NCBI GenBank assembly: GCA_910578255.1
Contig: CAJTQM010000041.1
Location: 1-8,374, forward strand
Source of the DNA: an uncultured Oscillospiraceae bacterium
GTDB lineage: Bacteria > Bacillota > Clostridia > Oscillospirales > Ruminococcaceae
Length of the DNA stretch: 8,374 nt
Direction: 5' to 3'
Shown here: one piece after another, positions 1-6,157 of the stretch
Layout: the number at the start of each line of letters is the position of its first letter
Numbering within the stretch: the stretch's first letter is position 1
Translations under genes and position numbers: made by a program
Notes under the pieces: generated by a model
What the model saw: the letters and a program-made list of their open reading frames with translations, nothing else
Databases searched by the model: none
Told to the model about the DNA's origin: nothing

Positions 1-26
1 CTGTTGTCATTCAGCCAACCACATTT

Positions 27-55
27 ATTTTACAAAAAAAAAATGTTTATTGCAA
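27..55 (-). promoter_or_regulatory. Predicted sigma-A promoter reading out of the left edge
   Basis: On the minus strand there is TTGCAA (50-55, -35), a 17-base spacer (33-49) containing a run of ten T, and TAAAAT (27-32, -10). Two good hexamers at the ideal spacing in an AT-rich gap suggest a start of transcription near base 20. It would drive the next minus-strand gene, which lies beyond the window. No gene start is visible, so the target is unknown. Confidence 0.5.
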
Positions 56-255
56 CCTTATTACACAGAAAAGTCATGGGATTCTCTACAGGAACTGACA
101 AAATAGACGGCAAAAATCTGCCATCATAGTCATATTACAACAAAAAAGGAGAAAATATGTGAATAAGCTTTTAAATCCTTGGGGAACCATGTGATTCTAT
201 AGGCCCTACATTTCCGACCCTTTCCTGTTTTTTGTCCGGGTCAGGATTCTCATGC

Positions 256-290
256 AAAAAAGGACCGATTCCTTTAAAGGAATCGGTCCT
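256..290 (-). terminator. Intrinsic terminator of the sugar ATPase gene (perfect palindrome)
   Basis: Bases 261-290 form a perfect 30-base palindrome, arms AGGACCGATTCCTTT and its exact complement. It folds into a stem of about 13 pairs with a tight loop. On the minus strand it is followed by six T (complement of 256-261). It begins 13 bases past the TAA of the ATPase gene, which is the expected place for a Rho-independent terminator. Confidence 0.92.
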
Positions 291-303
291 GCAAAAATTC
301 CGA

Positions 304-1425
304 TTAGAACAGTGCGTTTTCTGTTTCCTGATCGAACAAATGGATTTTGTTAACATCCATCGCCATTTTGATCTGCTCGCCAGCCTGTGCGGTAACACGG
401 TTGGAGATTCTCGCGGTCAGAGCATTGCCTGCGCAGTCAAGATACAGATGAGTCTCAGCGCCCATCATTTCGGTAACGTCAACCTTGCAGTCAAAGATAC
501 CGGTGGTAGCGGCGTTGATGAAGATCTCCTCGGTGTGCAGATCTTCCGGTCTTACGCCCAGCATGATCTCTTTGCCAACATAATCGGCAACACCCGGCAG
601 TTTCGCTTTGGCATCCGGCAACTCAACGGTAAAGGGCTTGTTGGCATCGCCATACTCAATTACCAGCTTGCCGTCTTTAGAAGTCAGCTTCGCATTGATA
701 AAGTTCATTTGCGGAGATCCGATAAAGCCCGCTACGAATACGTTTACGGGGTTGTCGTACAGGTTTTGCGGTGTATCAACCTGCTGGATGAAGCCATCTT
801 TCATAACAACGATCCGGTCGCCCATGGTCATAGCCTCAACCTGGTCATGGGTTACGTAAATGAAGGTGGTACCCAATCTCTTATGCAGCTTGTTCAACTC
901 GGTTCTCATCTGCGCACGCAGCTTTGCGTCCAGGTTAGACAGCGGCTCGTCAAGCAGGAAGACCTTCGGCTCACGAACGATTGCACGGCCCAGCGCCACA
1001 CGCTGTCTCTGACCGCCGGACAAAGCCTTCGGCTTTCTGTCGAGCAGGTGAGAGATATCCAAAATGCGGGCCGCCTCTTCTACGCGGCGTTTAATTTCCT
1101 CTTTCGGGGTTTTGCGCAGCTTCAAACCGAAAGCCATGTTGTCAAATACGGTCATATGCGGATACAGCGCGTAGTTCTGGAACACCATCGCGATGTCTCT
1201 GTCCTTCGGCGGAACATCGTTTACCAGTCTGTCGCCGATAAACAATTCGCCTTCGGAAATTTCTTCCAAGCCAGCGATCATTCTCAAAGTGGTGGATTTA
1301 CCACAGCCGGAAGGTCCGACCAGAATGATAAATTCTTTGTCTTCAATTTCCAGGGTAAAGTCGGTTACCGCGGTAACGCCCCCCGGATATTTTTTGTAGA
1401 TATTGCGTAAAGATAACCCTGCCAT
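304..1425 (-). CDS. msmX: ATP-binding subunit of carbohydrate ABC importers (MsmX/UgpC/MalK family)
   Basis: This 373-residue cytoplasmic ATPase powers sugar or glycerol-phosphate uptake by binding to a membrane permease pair. All ABC motifs are present: Walker A GPSGCGKST (37-45), Q-loop Gln83, signature LSGGQ (135-139), Walker B VFLLDE (155-160), SNLD D-loop, and switch His193. The C-terminal third, from about residue 235, is the regulatory TOBE/MalK-type domain with LGVRPEDLH. Length matches MalK and MsmX (about 365-371). The start is set by a strong GGAGG at 1436-1440, ten bases before ATG. No permease or sugar-binding protein gene lies beside it, and it has its own promoter and terminator. 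It may therefore serve several importers, as MsmX does in Bacillus. The family is near certain. The substrate and the exact symbol (msmX versus ugpC) are inference. Confidence 0.95.
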   Translation of the reverse strand: MAGLSLRNIYKKYPGGVTAVTDFTLEIEDKEFIILVGPSGCGKSTTLRMIAGLEEISEGELFIGDRLVNDVPPKDRDIAMVFQNYALYPHMTVFDNMAFGLKLRKTPKEEIKRRVEEAARILDISHLLDRKPKALSGGQRQRVALGRAIVREPKVFLLDEPLSNLDAKLRAQMRTELNKLHKRLGTTFIYVTHDQVEAMTMGDRIVVMKDGFIQQVDTPQNLYDNPVNVFVAGFIGSPQMNFINAKLTSKDGKLVIEYGDANKPFTVELPDAKAKLPGVADYVGKEIMLGVRPEDLHTEEIFINAATTGIFDCKVDVTEMMGAETHLYLDCAGNALTARISNRVTAQAGEQIKMAMDVNKIHLFDQETENALF

Positions 1426-1499
1426 GATACATTGACCTCCTAAACGCTAAATATAAAACTATATGATAGCTTTATTAATTAGACGAATTTCTTTCTCTT

Positions 1500-1529
1500 A
1501 TGATAACAAAAAAGCAAGCTTGATGGCAA
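1500..1529 (-). promoter_or_regulatory. Predicted sigma-A promoter of the sugar ATPase gene
   Basis: On the minus strand there is TTGCCA (1524-1529), an 18-base spacer and TATCAT (1500-1505), each five of six to consensus. The start of transcription would be near 1493, giving a leader of about 68 bases. The spacer contains the small palindrome CAAGCTTG, which could be chance or an operator. I see no convincing terminator between the pseudouridine synthase stop (1616) and this promoter, so some read-through from that gene is possible. I found no good match to a CcpA cre site. Confidence 0.6.
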
Positions 1530-1615
1530 GTACCTATACACCCAAACTTTCTCTTATCACTTTGTCTAAAATACCTAATTTCCAGAAAATGTTCCCAAAA
1601 CTGTTGAAAAGCCGT

Positions 1616-2338
1616 CTATATTTTGCCCAAAAGCAGGAGGATTTCTTTGTCAGTAATTTTTCGGACCTGGCCGGGACCCAGCGTTTTATCTAAAGGCAAA
1701 GCGCCGATGGCGGTGCGCTTAAGCCAAAGGACCCGGCGGCCGCAGGACAGAAACATCCTTTTTACCTGATGATACATCCCCTGGGTCAGGACCACCTGGC
1801 ACAGCGGCTCTCCCCCGTCCTCCAGCACGCAAAGCTGCGCCGGCTTGCACAAAGTCCCGTCCTCCAGGGCCACGCCGCTGGCAAAAGCCTCGACCATCTG
1901 GTCGGTCACCGGGCCGTCGATTCGGGCGTGATAGGTTTTGGGCACATGCCGCTTAGGGGATAAAATCCGGTGGGCAAATTCCCCGTCGTCGGTTATCAGT
2001 ACAAAGCCTTCCGTATCTTTGTCTAAGCGCCCCGCAGGAAAAAGACCGGTCCTGCGGTACTCTTCCCCGAGCAGATCCAGCACGGTGGGCTGCTTGGGGT
2101 CCCGGGCGGCACTTAAAACGCCGGCGGGCTTGTTCATCATCAGGTACAGATGCTTTTGAAGCAACAGGCTCTTTCCGTCCAGCTGCAGAACGTCCGCCTC
2201 CAGATCGACCTTTTCGTCCGGCGCGCAAACCAGCCGCCCATTCAGCCGCACCCTTCCCTGAGCGATGAGTTTTTTCGCATCTTTTCGGGAAAAATCTGTC
2301 CTCGACGCCAAAATTTTGTCCACCCGCTCCAAACGCAA
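1616..2338 (-). CDS. rsuA: rRNA pseudouridine synthase, RsuA family
   Basis: This 240-residue enzyme isomerises a uridine in rRNA to pseudouridine. An S4 RNA-binding domain fills about residues 4-50 (RVDKILAS, KKLIAQGRVRLNG). The catalytic domain follows, with MMNKPAGVLSA (67-77), the active-site motif GRLDKDT (103-109, catalytic Asp106), KTYHARI (134-140) and GMYHQVKRMF (187-196). The YHQVKRMF form points to the RsuA group, whose E. coli member modifies 16S U516, rather than to RluB/E/F. The target in this organism is not shown by sequence. The start is a TTG at 2338, with GGGGAG four bases upstream. A second TTG at 2332, giving a start like the usual MERLDKIL, is an equally possible alternative with a ten-base gap. 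A promoter 33 bases upstream supports a start here. It appears to be its own transcription unit. Confidence 0.93.
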   Translation of the reverse strand: MRLERVDKILASRTDFSRKDAKKLIAQGRVRLNGRLVCAPDEKVDLEADVLQLDGKSLLLQKHLYLMMNKPAGVLSAARDPKQPTVLDLLGEEYRRTGLFPAGRLDKDTEGFVLITDDGEFAHRILSPKRHVPKTYHARIDGPVTDQMVEAFASGVALEDGTLCKPAQLCVLEDGGEPLCQVVLTQGMYHQVKRMFLSCGRRVLWLKRTAIGALPLDKTLGPGQVRKITDKEILLLLGKI

Positions 2339-2370
2339 AGCACTCCCCTTTTTTATTCCTTCCCAAGTCT

Positions 2371-2399
2371 ATTATAGCATCCCGGCTTTTTTATATCCA
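2371..2399 (-). promoter_or_regulatory. Predicted extended -10 promoter of the pseudouridine synthase gene
   Basis: The minus strand shows TGC followed by a perfect TATAAT (2371-2376), an extended -10. TGGATA (2394-2399) lies 17 bases upstream as a four-of-six -35. Transcription would begin near 2364, about 26 bases before the TTG start. It sits in the 64-base gap after the DUF4830-like gene, in which I see no terminator. Confidence 0.72.
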
Positions 2400-2402
2400 G
2401 CT

Positions 2403-2891
2403 TTAGGACACAGGCCGCGCAAAGCCGTGGGTAAATCCGTCGTCTCCCAGAGCGCTGATGTCGCCGCCCACAATCCTGCCGTTGTAGGTCAACAGGGTAC
2501 AGACCACATGATCCGGCCGGTCCGGATAATTGAGAACGGCATACTGATACTTTTTACACCGTTTTCCCTTGTAGGGCGACAGATCCATCCGCTGTGTTTT
2601 TTGTAAATTATTATACTCTTCGTATACTTTGTCGAATTCTTCCGGTATTTTTATTTCCATCACAGTAGATGGCTCCTTTTCCACCTGCCAGCCAAAGGAG
2701 CCGAGAAAACTTTGCCTTTGCTCCTCGGTACCGCCTTCGATTTTTTCTGTTTTCACCTTGGACTGCAACGACGCCTGCCGAACGGATCCGACCAGCTTTC
2801 CCCCAAACAGCGCAGCCAGAACGGCGAACAGAAAAACGCCTGAAAAAAGAAGCGCCTTTTTTTTGCTGAAACGGAAAGACAGCATGAACAT
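2403..2891 (-). CDS. Single-pass membrane protein with a DUF4830-like domain, function unknown
   Basis: This is a 162-residue protein. A short basic N-terminus (SFRFSKKK) leads into one hydrophobic helix (about 13-35), either a membrane anchor or an uncleaved signal. A charged linker follows, then a small domain at about 58-162. From memory the domain resembles DUF4830, a clostridial family: EEQRQSFLGSFGWQV, then IPEEFDKVYEEYNNLQK, LSPYKGKRCKKYQY, VLNYPD, and a C-terminal NGRIVGGDIS and DGFTHGF. With the basic end inside, that domain should face outward. The start at 2891 is fixed by GGAGG seven bases upstream (2899-2903). A longer frame opening at 2948 has no such site and runs into the terminator of the bactofilin gene. 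No enzymatic residues stand out, and I cannot assign a function. Confidence 0.85.
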   Translation of the reverse strand: MFMLSFRFSKKKALLFSGVFLFAVLAALFGGKLVGSVRQASLQSKVKTEKIEGGTEEQRQSFLGSFGWQVEKEPSTVMEIKIPEEFDKVYEEYNNLQKTQRMDLSPYKGKRCKKYQYAVLNYPDRPDHVVCTLLTYNGRIVGGDISALGDDGFTHGFARPVS

Positions 2892-2912
2892 ACCATATCC
2901 TCCTTTTTTGAG

Positions 2913-2941
2913 AATATATATGTTTTTTTGTCCCATTTCAT
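2913..2941 (-). promoter_or_regulatory. Weak candidate promoter of the DUF4830-like gene
   Basis: On the minus strand there is ATGAAA (2936-2941), 17 bases and TATATT (2913-2918), four and five of six to consensus. The implied start of transcription is only about 15 bases before the ATG, so the ribosome site would sit at the very 5' end. Read-through past the bactofilin terminator is an alternative. This is a tentative call. Confidence 0.3.
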
Positions 2942-2953
2942 ACGCCAAACCGC

Positions 2954-2997
2954 AAAATCGCCTTTGGCGCAGGCAAAACCCGTCTGCACCAAAGGCG
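2954..2997 (-). terminator. Probable intrinsic terminator of the bactofilin gene
   Basis: CGCCTTTGG (2959-2967) pairs with CCAAAGGCG (2989-2997). After one C/A mismatch, GCAG (2969-2972) pairs with CTGC (2984-2987), leaving an 11-base loop. On the minus strand the stem is followed by A and then four T, so the U-tract is short. It lies 26 bases beyond the bactofilin stop and before the next gene, as expected for the end of the EF-G-like/bactofilin unit. Confidence 0.72.
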
Positions 2998-3023
2998 AAA
3001 ACCAGAAGCGTAGATTTACAAAA

Positions 3024-3791
3024 TCAAAGAAGCGGATCCGCCGGATCTTCCCCTTCGTCGCCCGGGATAGGCTCAATCACCGCAAGGGGAAAAACGCTGG
3101 ATTCCTCCCCATCCGCAGAAGGCTCTGGCTCTTTTTCCGCAGGGACTTCCGGTTGCGGCTCTTCCGCAACAACCTTTTTGGGCTTTTCCATCTTCAGGCC
3201 GCCGTTCACCATAGCGCCTTTGCTCATTTCCAACTCGGCGGTGGTAATATCGCCGGTCACCTGGCTCTCGCTGCCGATCACGGCGCTTTCTGTCGCGGTG
3301 ATATCGCCGTCGACCAGGCCGCTGATGTTGACCGAAACCGCATGGATATCTCCCTTCACCTTGGCGCCGTTCCCGATGACCACCGACTTTTCCGCCACGA
3401 TGCCTCCAACAATTTCAGAGCCGTTGGCTACCAGCACGCCGCAGGCAATGTCGCCATGTACCGTGCCATAAATGCGAACGACAGCCGAACTTTCGATCGA
3501 GCCCTCCACCGTTCCGTAAATGTCCAAATTGTCCTGGGTGGAAATGTCACCCTTGAATACCGTGTTTCTGGATACCGACGCCGTCAGATCAGATTCGTTC
3601 ATATTACCTTCTCCTACATCTTCTTGTAAGTGAGCCGATTCCGGCCCCGATACTTCTGCTTCTGCAGGTCTTTCTGAAACCACAGGATCCTCCTGGGAAG
3701 GCGGCTGCTTTTCTTCAGGAAGCGGCTCCTGAACTGGAGCCGTTGGTTCCTCAGGCGCAATCTGCGGTTTTGGTTTTTTGCCAAAAAGCAT
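3024..3791 (-). CDS. Bactofilin family polymer-forming cytoskeletal protein
   Basis: This 255-residue protein is expected to self-assemble without nucleotide into filaments at the inner face of the membrane and to act as a scaffold for envelope proteins. A right-handed beta-helix core spans about 72-200. Its rungs show as V-x-G-[DS]-I-like motifs at roughly 16-18-residue intervals (KGDIS 80, EGSIE 96, HGDIA 112, KGDIH 146, DGDIT 161, TGDIT 179). Both tails are rich in proline and glutamate: about 60 residues before the core and 55 after it. Most bactofilins are shorter. The start at 3791 is chosen because AAAGGGG (3801-3807) lies nine bases upstream. A TTG at 3839 in the same frame lacks a ribosome site but would add a basic amphipathic stretch. 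The gene begins 61 bases after the EF-G-like gene with no promoter or terminator between them. No M23 peptidase, a common bactofilin partner, lies nearby. Confidence 0.9.
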   Translation of the reverse strand: MLFGKKPKPQIAPEEPTAPVQEPLPEEKQPPSQEDPVVSERPAEAEVSGPESAHLQEDVGEGNMNESDLTASVSRNTVFKGDISTQDNLDIYGTVEGSIESSAVVRIYGTVHGDIACGVLVANGSEIVGGIVAEKSVVIGNGAKVKGDIHAVSVNISGLVDGDITATESAVIGSESQVTGDITTAELEMSKGAMVNGGLKMEKPKKVVAEEPQPEVPAEKEPEPSADGEESSVFPLAVIEPIPGDEGEDPADPLL

Positions 3792-3852
3792 ATTCGACAT
3801 CCCCTTTATAAACTTTTTGGGAGCAGAAACGCTCTCCAAATCATACGAAACA

Positions 3853-5925
3853 TTACTCGTCCATCAGCGCTTTTGCTTCTTCGATGACCTGCGCTTCCAG
3901 ATTTGCGGGCAGTTGCTCGTACCTTTCAAAGGTCAAAGCAAAATATCCCCGCCCCTGGGTCATAGAGCGGATCAAAGTCGCAAAGTCATGCATCTCGCTC
4001 ATGGGGACCTCCGCAACGATCTCCTGAAGCCCTTCCTCCGCCGGATTCATACCCAACACCCGGCCCCGGCGCTTATTTAATTCGCCCATCAAATCGCCGG
4101 TATTGCCGTCGGGCACATAGGCTTTCAGGGAACCGATCGGCTCTAAAATGCAGGGACTGGCCTTCGGCAGTCCTTCTTTATACGCGATGGAAGCCGCCAT
4201 TTTAAAGGACATTTCCGACGAGTCCACCGGATGGTAGGAACCGTCGGTTAAGATCGCCTTTAAACCGACTACCGGATACCCGGCCAGAACGCCTTTTTTG
4301 ATGCAGTCCCGCAGACCCTTTTCCACCGCCGGGAAGAAGTTTCTGGGCACCGAGCCGCCGAACACGCTCTCGGCAAAAACCATATCCTCGCTGTCGCAGG
4401 GCTCAAACTCAATCCAGACGTCGCCATACTGGCCGTGGCCGCCGGACTGCTTTTTGTGCTTGCCCTGAACCTTCACCTTTTTACGGATGGTCTCGCGGTA
4501 GGGCACCCGGGGATTCTCCATCACAATATCCACCCCGAATTTTGCCTTCATTTTGGAAACCAATACATCCAGATGCTGCTCACCTAAACCGGTGACCACC
4601 TGCTGTTTGGTCTCGACGTTGTTTTCATAGGTGATGGTACGGTCCTCCTCCATCAGCCGCTGCAAAGCCTGAGCGATTTTCCCCTCGTCTCCCTTGGCTT
4701 TGGGCTTAAACGCAATGGAAAGGCAAGGCGCCGGGAATTCCATCGGGTTGCATTTTAACGGACGGGACGCATCGCACAAAAGATCGCCGGTGTTGGTCTG
4801 GGCCAGCTTGGTAACCGCGCCGATATCTCCCGCGCAGATGACGGAAGTATCCTCCTGCTTTTTCCCCTTGACAAACACGATTTTTCCCATCCGCTCCGGC
4901 TGGCCGGTTGTGGTGTTCACTGGCGTCTGATCAGAGGTGAGTTTGCCGGACAAAACCTTTACATAAGACATTTTTCCCACAAACGGGTCGGCAATTGTCT
5001 TAAACACAAACGCCGCCAGAGGCTGGTCGTCGGAGCAGACCATTTCCACCGGCTTGCCGTCTAAATCGGTGCAGGTCTCGTCCACCGCTTCGGCGGGAGA
5101 GGGCATCAACTCGCAGATCATATCCAGCACCAGGTCAACGCCGGCCAGCGTAAAGGCCGAGCAGCAGACCACCGGGGTAATGGAACCGTCCCGGACGCCT
5201 TTTTTGATACCGGTTAAAATCTCCTCTGGCGTAAACTGCTCGCCGGAAAAATATTTTTCAAACAAATCCTCATCCGTTTCGGCAACCGCCTCGGAGATGG
5301 CGCCGATGAGTCCCTCCACACGATGGCCCGTGCCGGGCATCGGCACCTCATTGGCGGCGCCCTTGCCGTCGTAGGCGTAGGCCTTCATCTCGATCAGGTT
5401 GATGTAGCCTACCACATCCCGGCTCTCGTAAACCGGCACAATAACCGGGCAGACGCTTGGCCCGAAGACCGATTTCAGCTGTTCAAGCACCTTATAAAAA
5501 TCCGCGTTGTCGCGGTCTAATTTTGTCACGCAGAACATCGTTGGCTTTTTGGCGTTTTTCGCCATGCGGTAAGCCTTCTCGGTCCCCACCGAAACGCCCG
5601 ACTTGCCCGACAGGGCAATCAACACGTTGTTGGCGGCGCGTACACCCTCATACATTCCGGCGGCAAAGTCAAACAAACCGGGGGTGTCAATCAGGTTGAT
5701 CTTTTTATCCTTCCAATTTAACGGAGCAACCGCAAGGGAAACAGAAACCTGCCGCTTGATTTCCTCCGGATCAAAATCGCACACGGTGTTTGCATCCAGT
5801 ACCTTCCCCAACCGGTCGGTGGCGCCGGCCTTGAACAGCAAAGCCTCTGCCAGCGAGGTTTTGCCCGCGCTGCCGTGCCCGGCCAGTGCGATGTTGCGAA
5901 TGCTTTGAGCAGTATACTGTGCCAT
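3853..5925 (-). CDS. EF-G-like translational GTPase (EF-G2/FusA2-type paralogue)
   Basis: This 690-residue protein has the full five-domain EF-G layout: G domain (about 1-290), beta-barrel domain II (300-385), domain III (395-470), domain IV (475-595) and domain V (596-680). The P-loop is GHGSAGKT (16-23). Other G motifs differ from canonical EF-G. Switch I reads RQVSV instead of RGITI, G3 is DTPGLFDF (80-87) with Leu84 where EF-G has histidine, G4 is TKLD (134-137) rather than NKxD, and G5 is SAF (256-258). Domain IV keeps GGHGQYGDV (495-503) and the tip DGSYHPVDSSE (561-571), so ribosome binding in the A site is plausible. This pattern fits the EF-G2 branch, not the housekeeping fusA of the str operon, and no ribosomal protein genes adjoin. 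The start at 5925 has AAAGGAG (5937-5943) 11 bases upstream. A TTG at 5997 in frame has no ribosome site. Its cellular role is not established here. Confidence 0.92.
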   Translation of the reverse strand: MAQYTAQSIRNIALAGHGSAGKTSLAEALLFKAGATDRLGKVLDANTVCDFDPEEIKRQVSVSLAVAPLNWKDKKINLIDTPGLFDFAAGMYEGVRAANNVLIALSGKSGVSVGTEKAYRMAKNAKKPTMFCVTKLDRDNADFYKVLEQLKSVFGPSVCPVIVPVYESRDVVGYINLIEMKAYAYDGKGAANEVPMPGTGHRVEGLIGAISEAVAETDEDLFEKYFSGEQFTPEEILTGIKKGVRDGSITPVVCCSAFTLAGVDLVLDMICELMPSPAEAVDETCTDLDGKPVEMVCSDDQPLAAFVFKTIADPFVGKMSYVKVLSGKLTSDQTPVNTTTGQPERMGKIVFVKGKKQEDTSVICAGDIGAVTKLAQTNTGDLLCDASRPLKCNPMEFPAPCLSIAFKPKAKGDEGKIAQALQRLMEEDRTITYENNVETKQQVVTGLGEQHLDVLVSKMKAKFGVDIVMENPRVPYRETIRKKVKVQGKHKKQSGGHGQYGDVWIEFEPCDSEDMVFAESVFGGSVPRNFFPAVEKGLRDCIKKGVLAGYPVVGLKAILTDGSYHPVDSSEMSFKMAASIAYKEGLPKASPCILEPIGSLKAYVPDGNTGDLMGELNKRRGRVLGMNPAEEGLQEIVAEVPMSEMHDFATLIRSMTQGRGYFALTFERYEQLPANLEAQVIEEAKALMDE

Positions 5926-5957
5926 AAATATTGACGCTCCTTTCAGAATGGACGACA

Positions 5958-5972
5958 CCGCCTCAAAGGCGG
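5958..5972 (-). other. Small hairpin in the leader of the EF-G-like gene
   Basis: CCGCC and GGCGG form a perfect five-pair GC stem around a five-base loop in the predicted 5' leader, 15 bases upstream of the ribosome site. It is too short and lacks a U-tract, so it is not a terminator. It may be a translational control element or chance. Confidence 0.35.
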
Positions 5973-6035
5973 CGAGACAGAACGGCCCCGAGTCCAAAGG
6001 ATCATACAGCCATTTTTTCTGCCTAGAATATATAC

Positions 6036-6064
6036 ATTATACATAATTCTCCTGCCGGGCGCAA
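6036..6064 (-). promoter_or_regulatory. Predicted sigma-A promoter of the EF-G-like/bactofilin unit
   Basis: On the minus strand a perfect TATAAT (6036-6041), directly preceded by TG, lies 17 bases downstream of TTGCGC (6059-6064). That -35 is weak: only TTG matches. Transcription would begin near 6029, leaving a leader of about 100 bases before the ATG at 5925. It is the only good promoter between the permease terminator and the EF-G-like gene. Confidence 0.65.
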
Positions 6065-6094
6065 GCGTCATATTGTAAATTAGGTACATTTCAT

Positions 6095-6117
6095 AGAAAA
6101 TCCCGGAAAGATTTTCT
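6095..6117. repeat. Inverted repeat upstream of the EF-G-like promoter
   Basis: AGAAAATC (6095-6102) and GATTTTCT (6110-6117) are perfect eight-base inverted arms around a seven-base centre. The repeat lies about 30 bases upstream of the predicted -35, after the permease terminator. It has no following T-run in either direction, so a protein-binding site is more likely than a terminator. No regulator can be named. Confidence 0.45.
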
Positions 6118-6157
6118 GCCGCTTCCCTGTTTTTTCTCTTTATCGAAGAAAAACGGC

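Larger units (their letters stand above)
1..303. other. Gene-free intergenic region left of the sugar ATPase gene
   Basis: This AT-rich stretch holds no credible gene on either strand. It contains the terminator of the ATPase gene at its right end, a weak seven-pair inverted repeat (106-112 with 119-125, one G-U pair on the minus strand), and near its left end a promoter that points out of the window. A Shine-Dalgarno-like AAGGAG on the plus strand (146-151) leads only to an ATG followed at once by TGA, or to an 11-codon GTG frame, so I do not call a gene there. Confidence 0.6.

Noticed and set aside
106..125. Inverted repeat as a second terminator downstream of the ATPase gene
   Set aside because: There are only seven pairs, one of them G-U, with no clean T-run. 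A much stronger terminator already lies at 256-290.
146..194. Plus-strand AAGGAG with ATG-TGA start-stop or an 11-codon GTG frame
   Set aside because: It looks like a ribosome site, but the ATG is followed at once by a stop and the GTG peptide is tiny. There is no plus-strand promoter or following gene, so it is most likely chance.
232..1410. Long open frame of 392 codons on the plus strand
   Set aside because: It lies wholly antisense to the sugar ATPase, whose motifs are complete. Codon bias of the real gene leaves the opposite frame open. The antisense protein has no recognisable domain and would cross the terminator palindrome.
1426..1615. CcpA cre site or riboswitch in the leader of the sugar ATPase
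   Set aside because: I scanned for a cre-like consensus and for strong stems. Only short AT-rich partial repeats are present, so the claim is not supported.
1953..2366. Minus-strand 137-codon frame overlapping the pseudouridine synthase
   Set aside because: This is a different frame of the same DNA, with Arg/Gly/Ala-rich shadow composition and no family features.
2629..3629. Plus-strand open frames of 280 and 233 codons across the DUF4830-like and bactofilin genes
   Set aside because: They are antisense to two well-supported genes, span the terminator and intergenic gap, and have low-complexity composition with no domain.
5926..5997. N-terminal extension of the EF-G-like protein from a TTG at 5997
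   Set aside because: No ribosome site precedes it, while the ATG at 5925 has AAAGGAG and begins where EF-G homologues begin. The extra region fits a leader.
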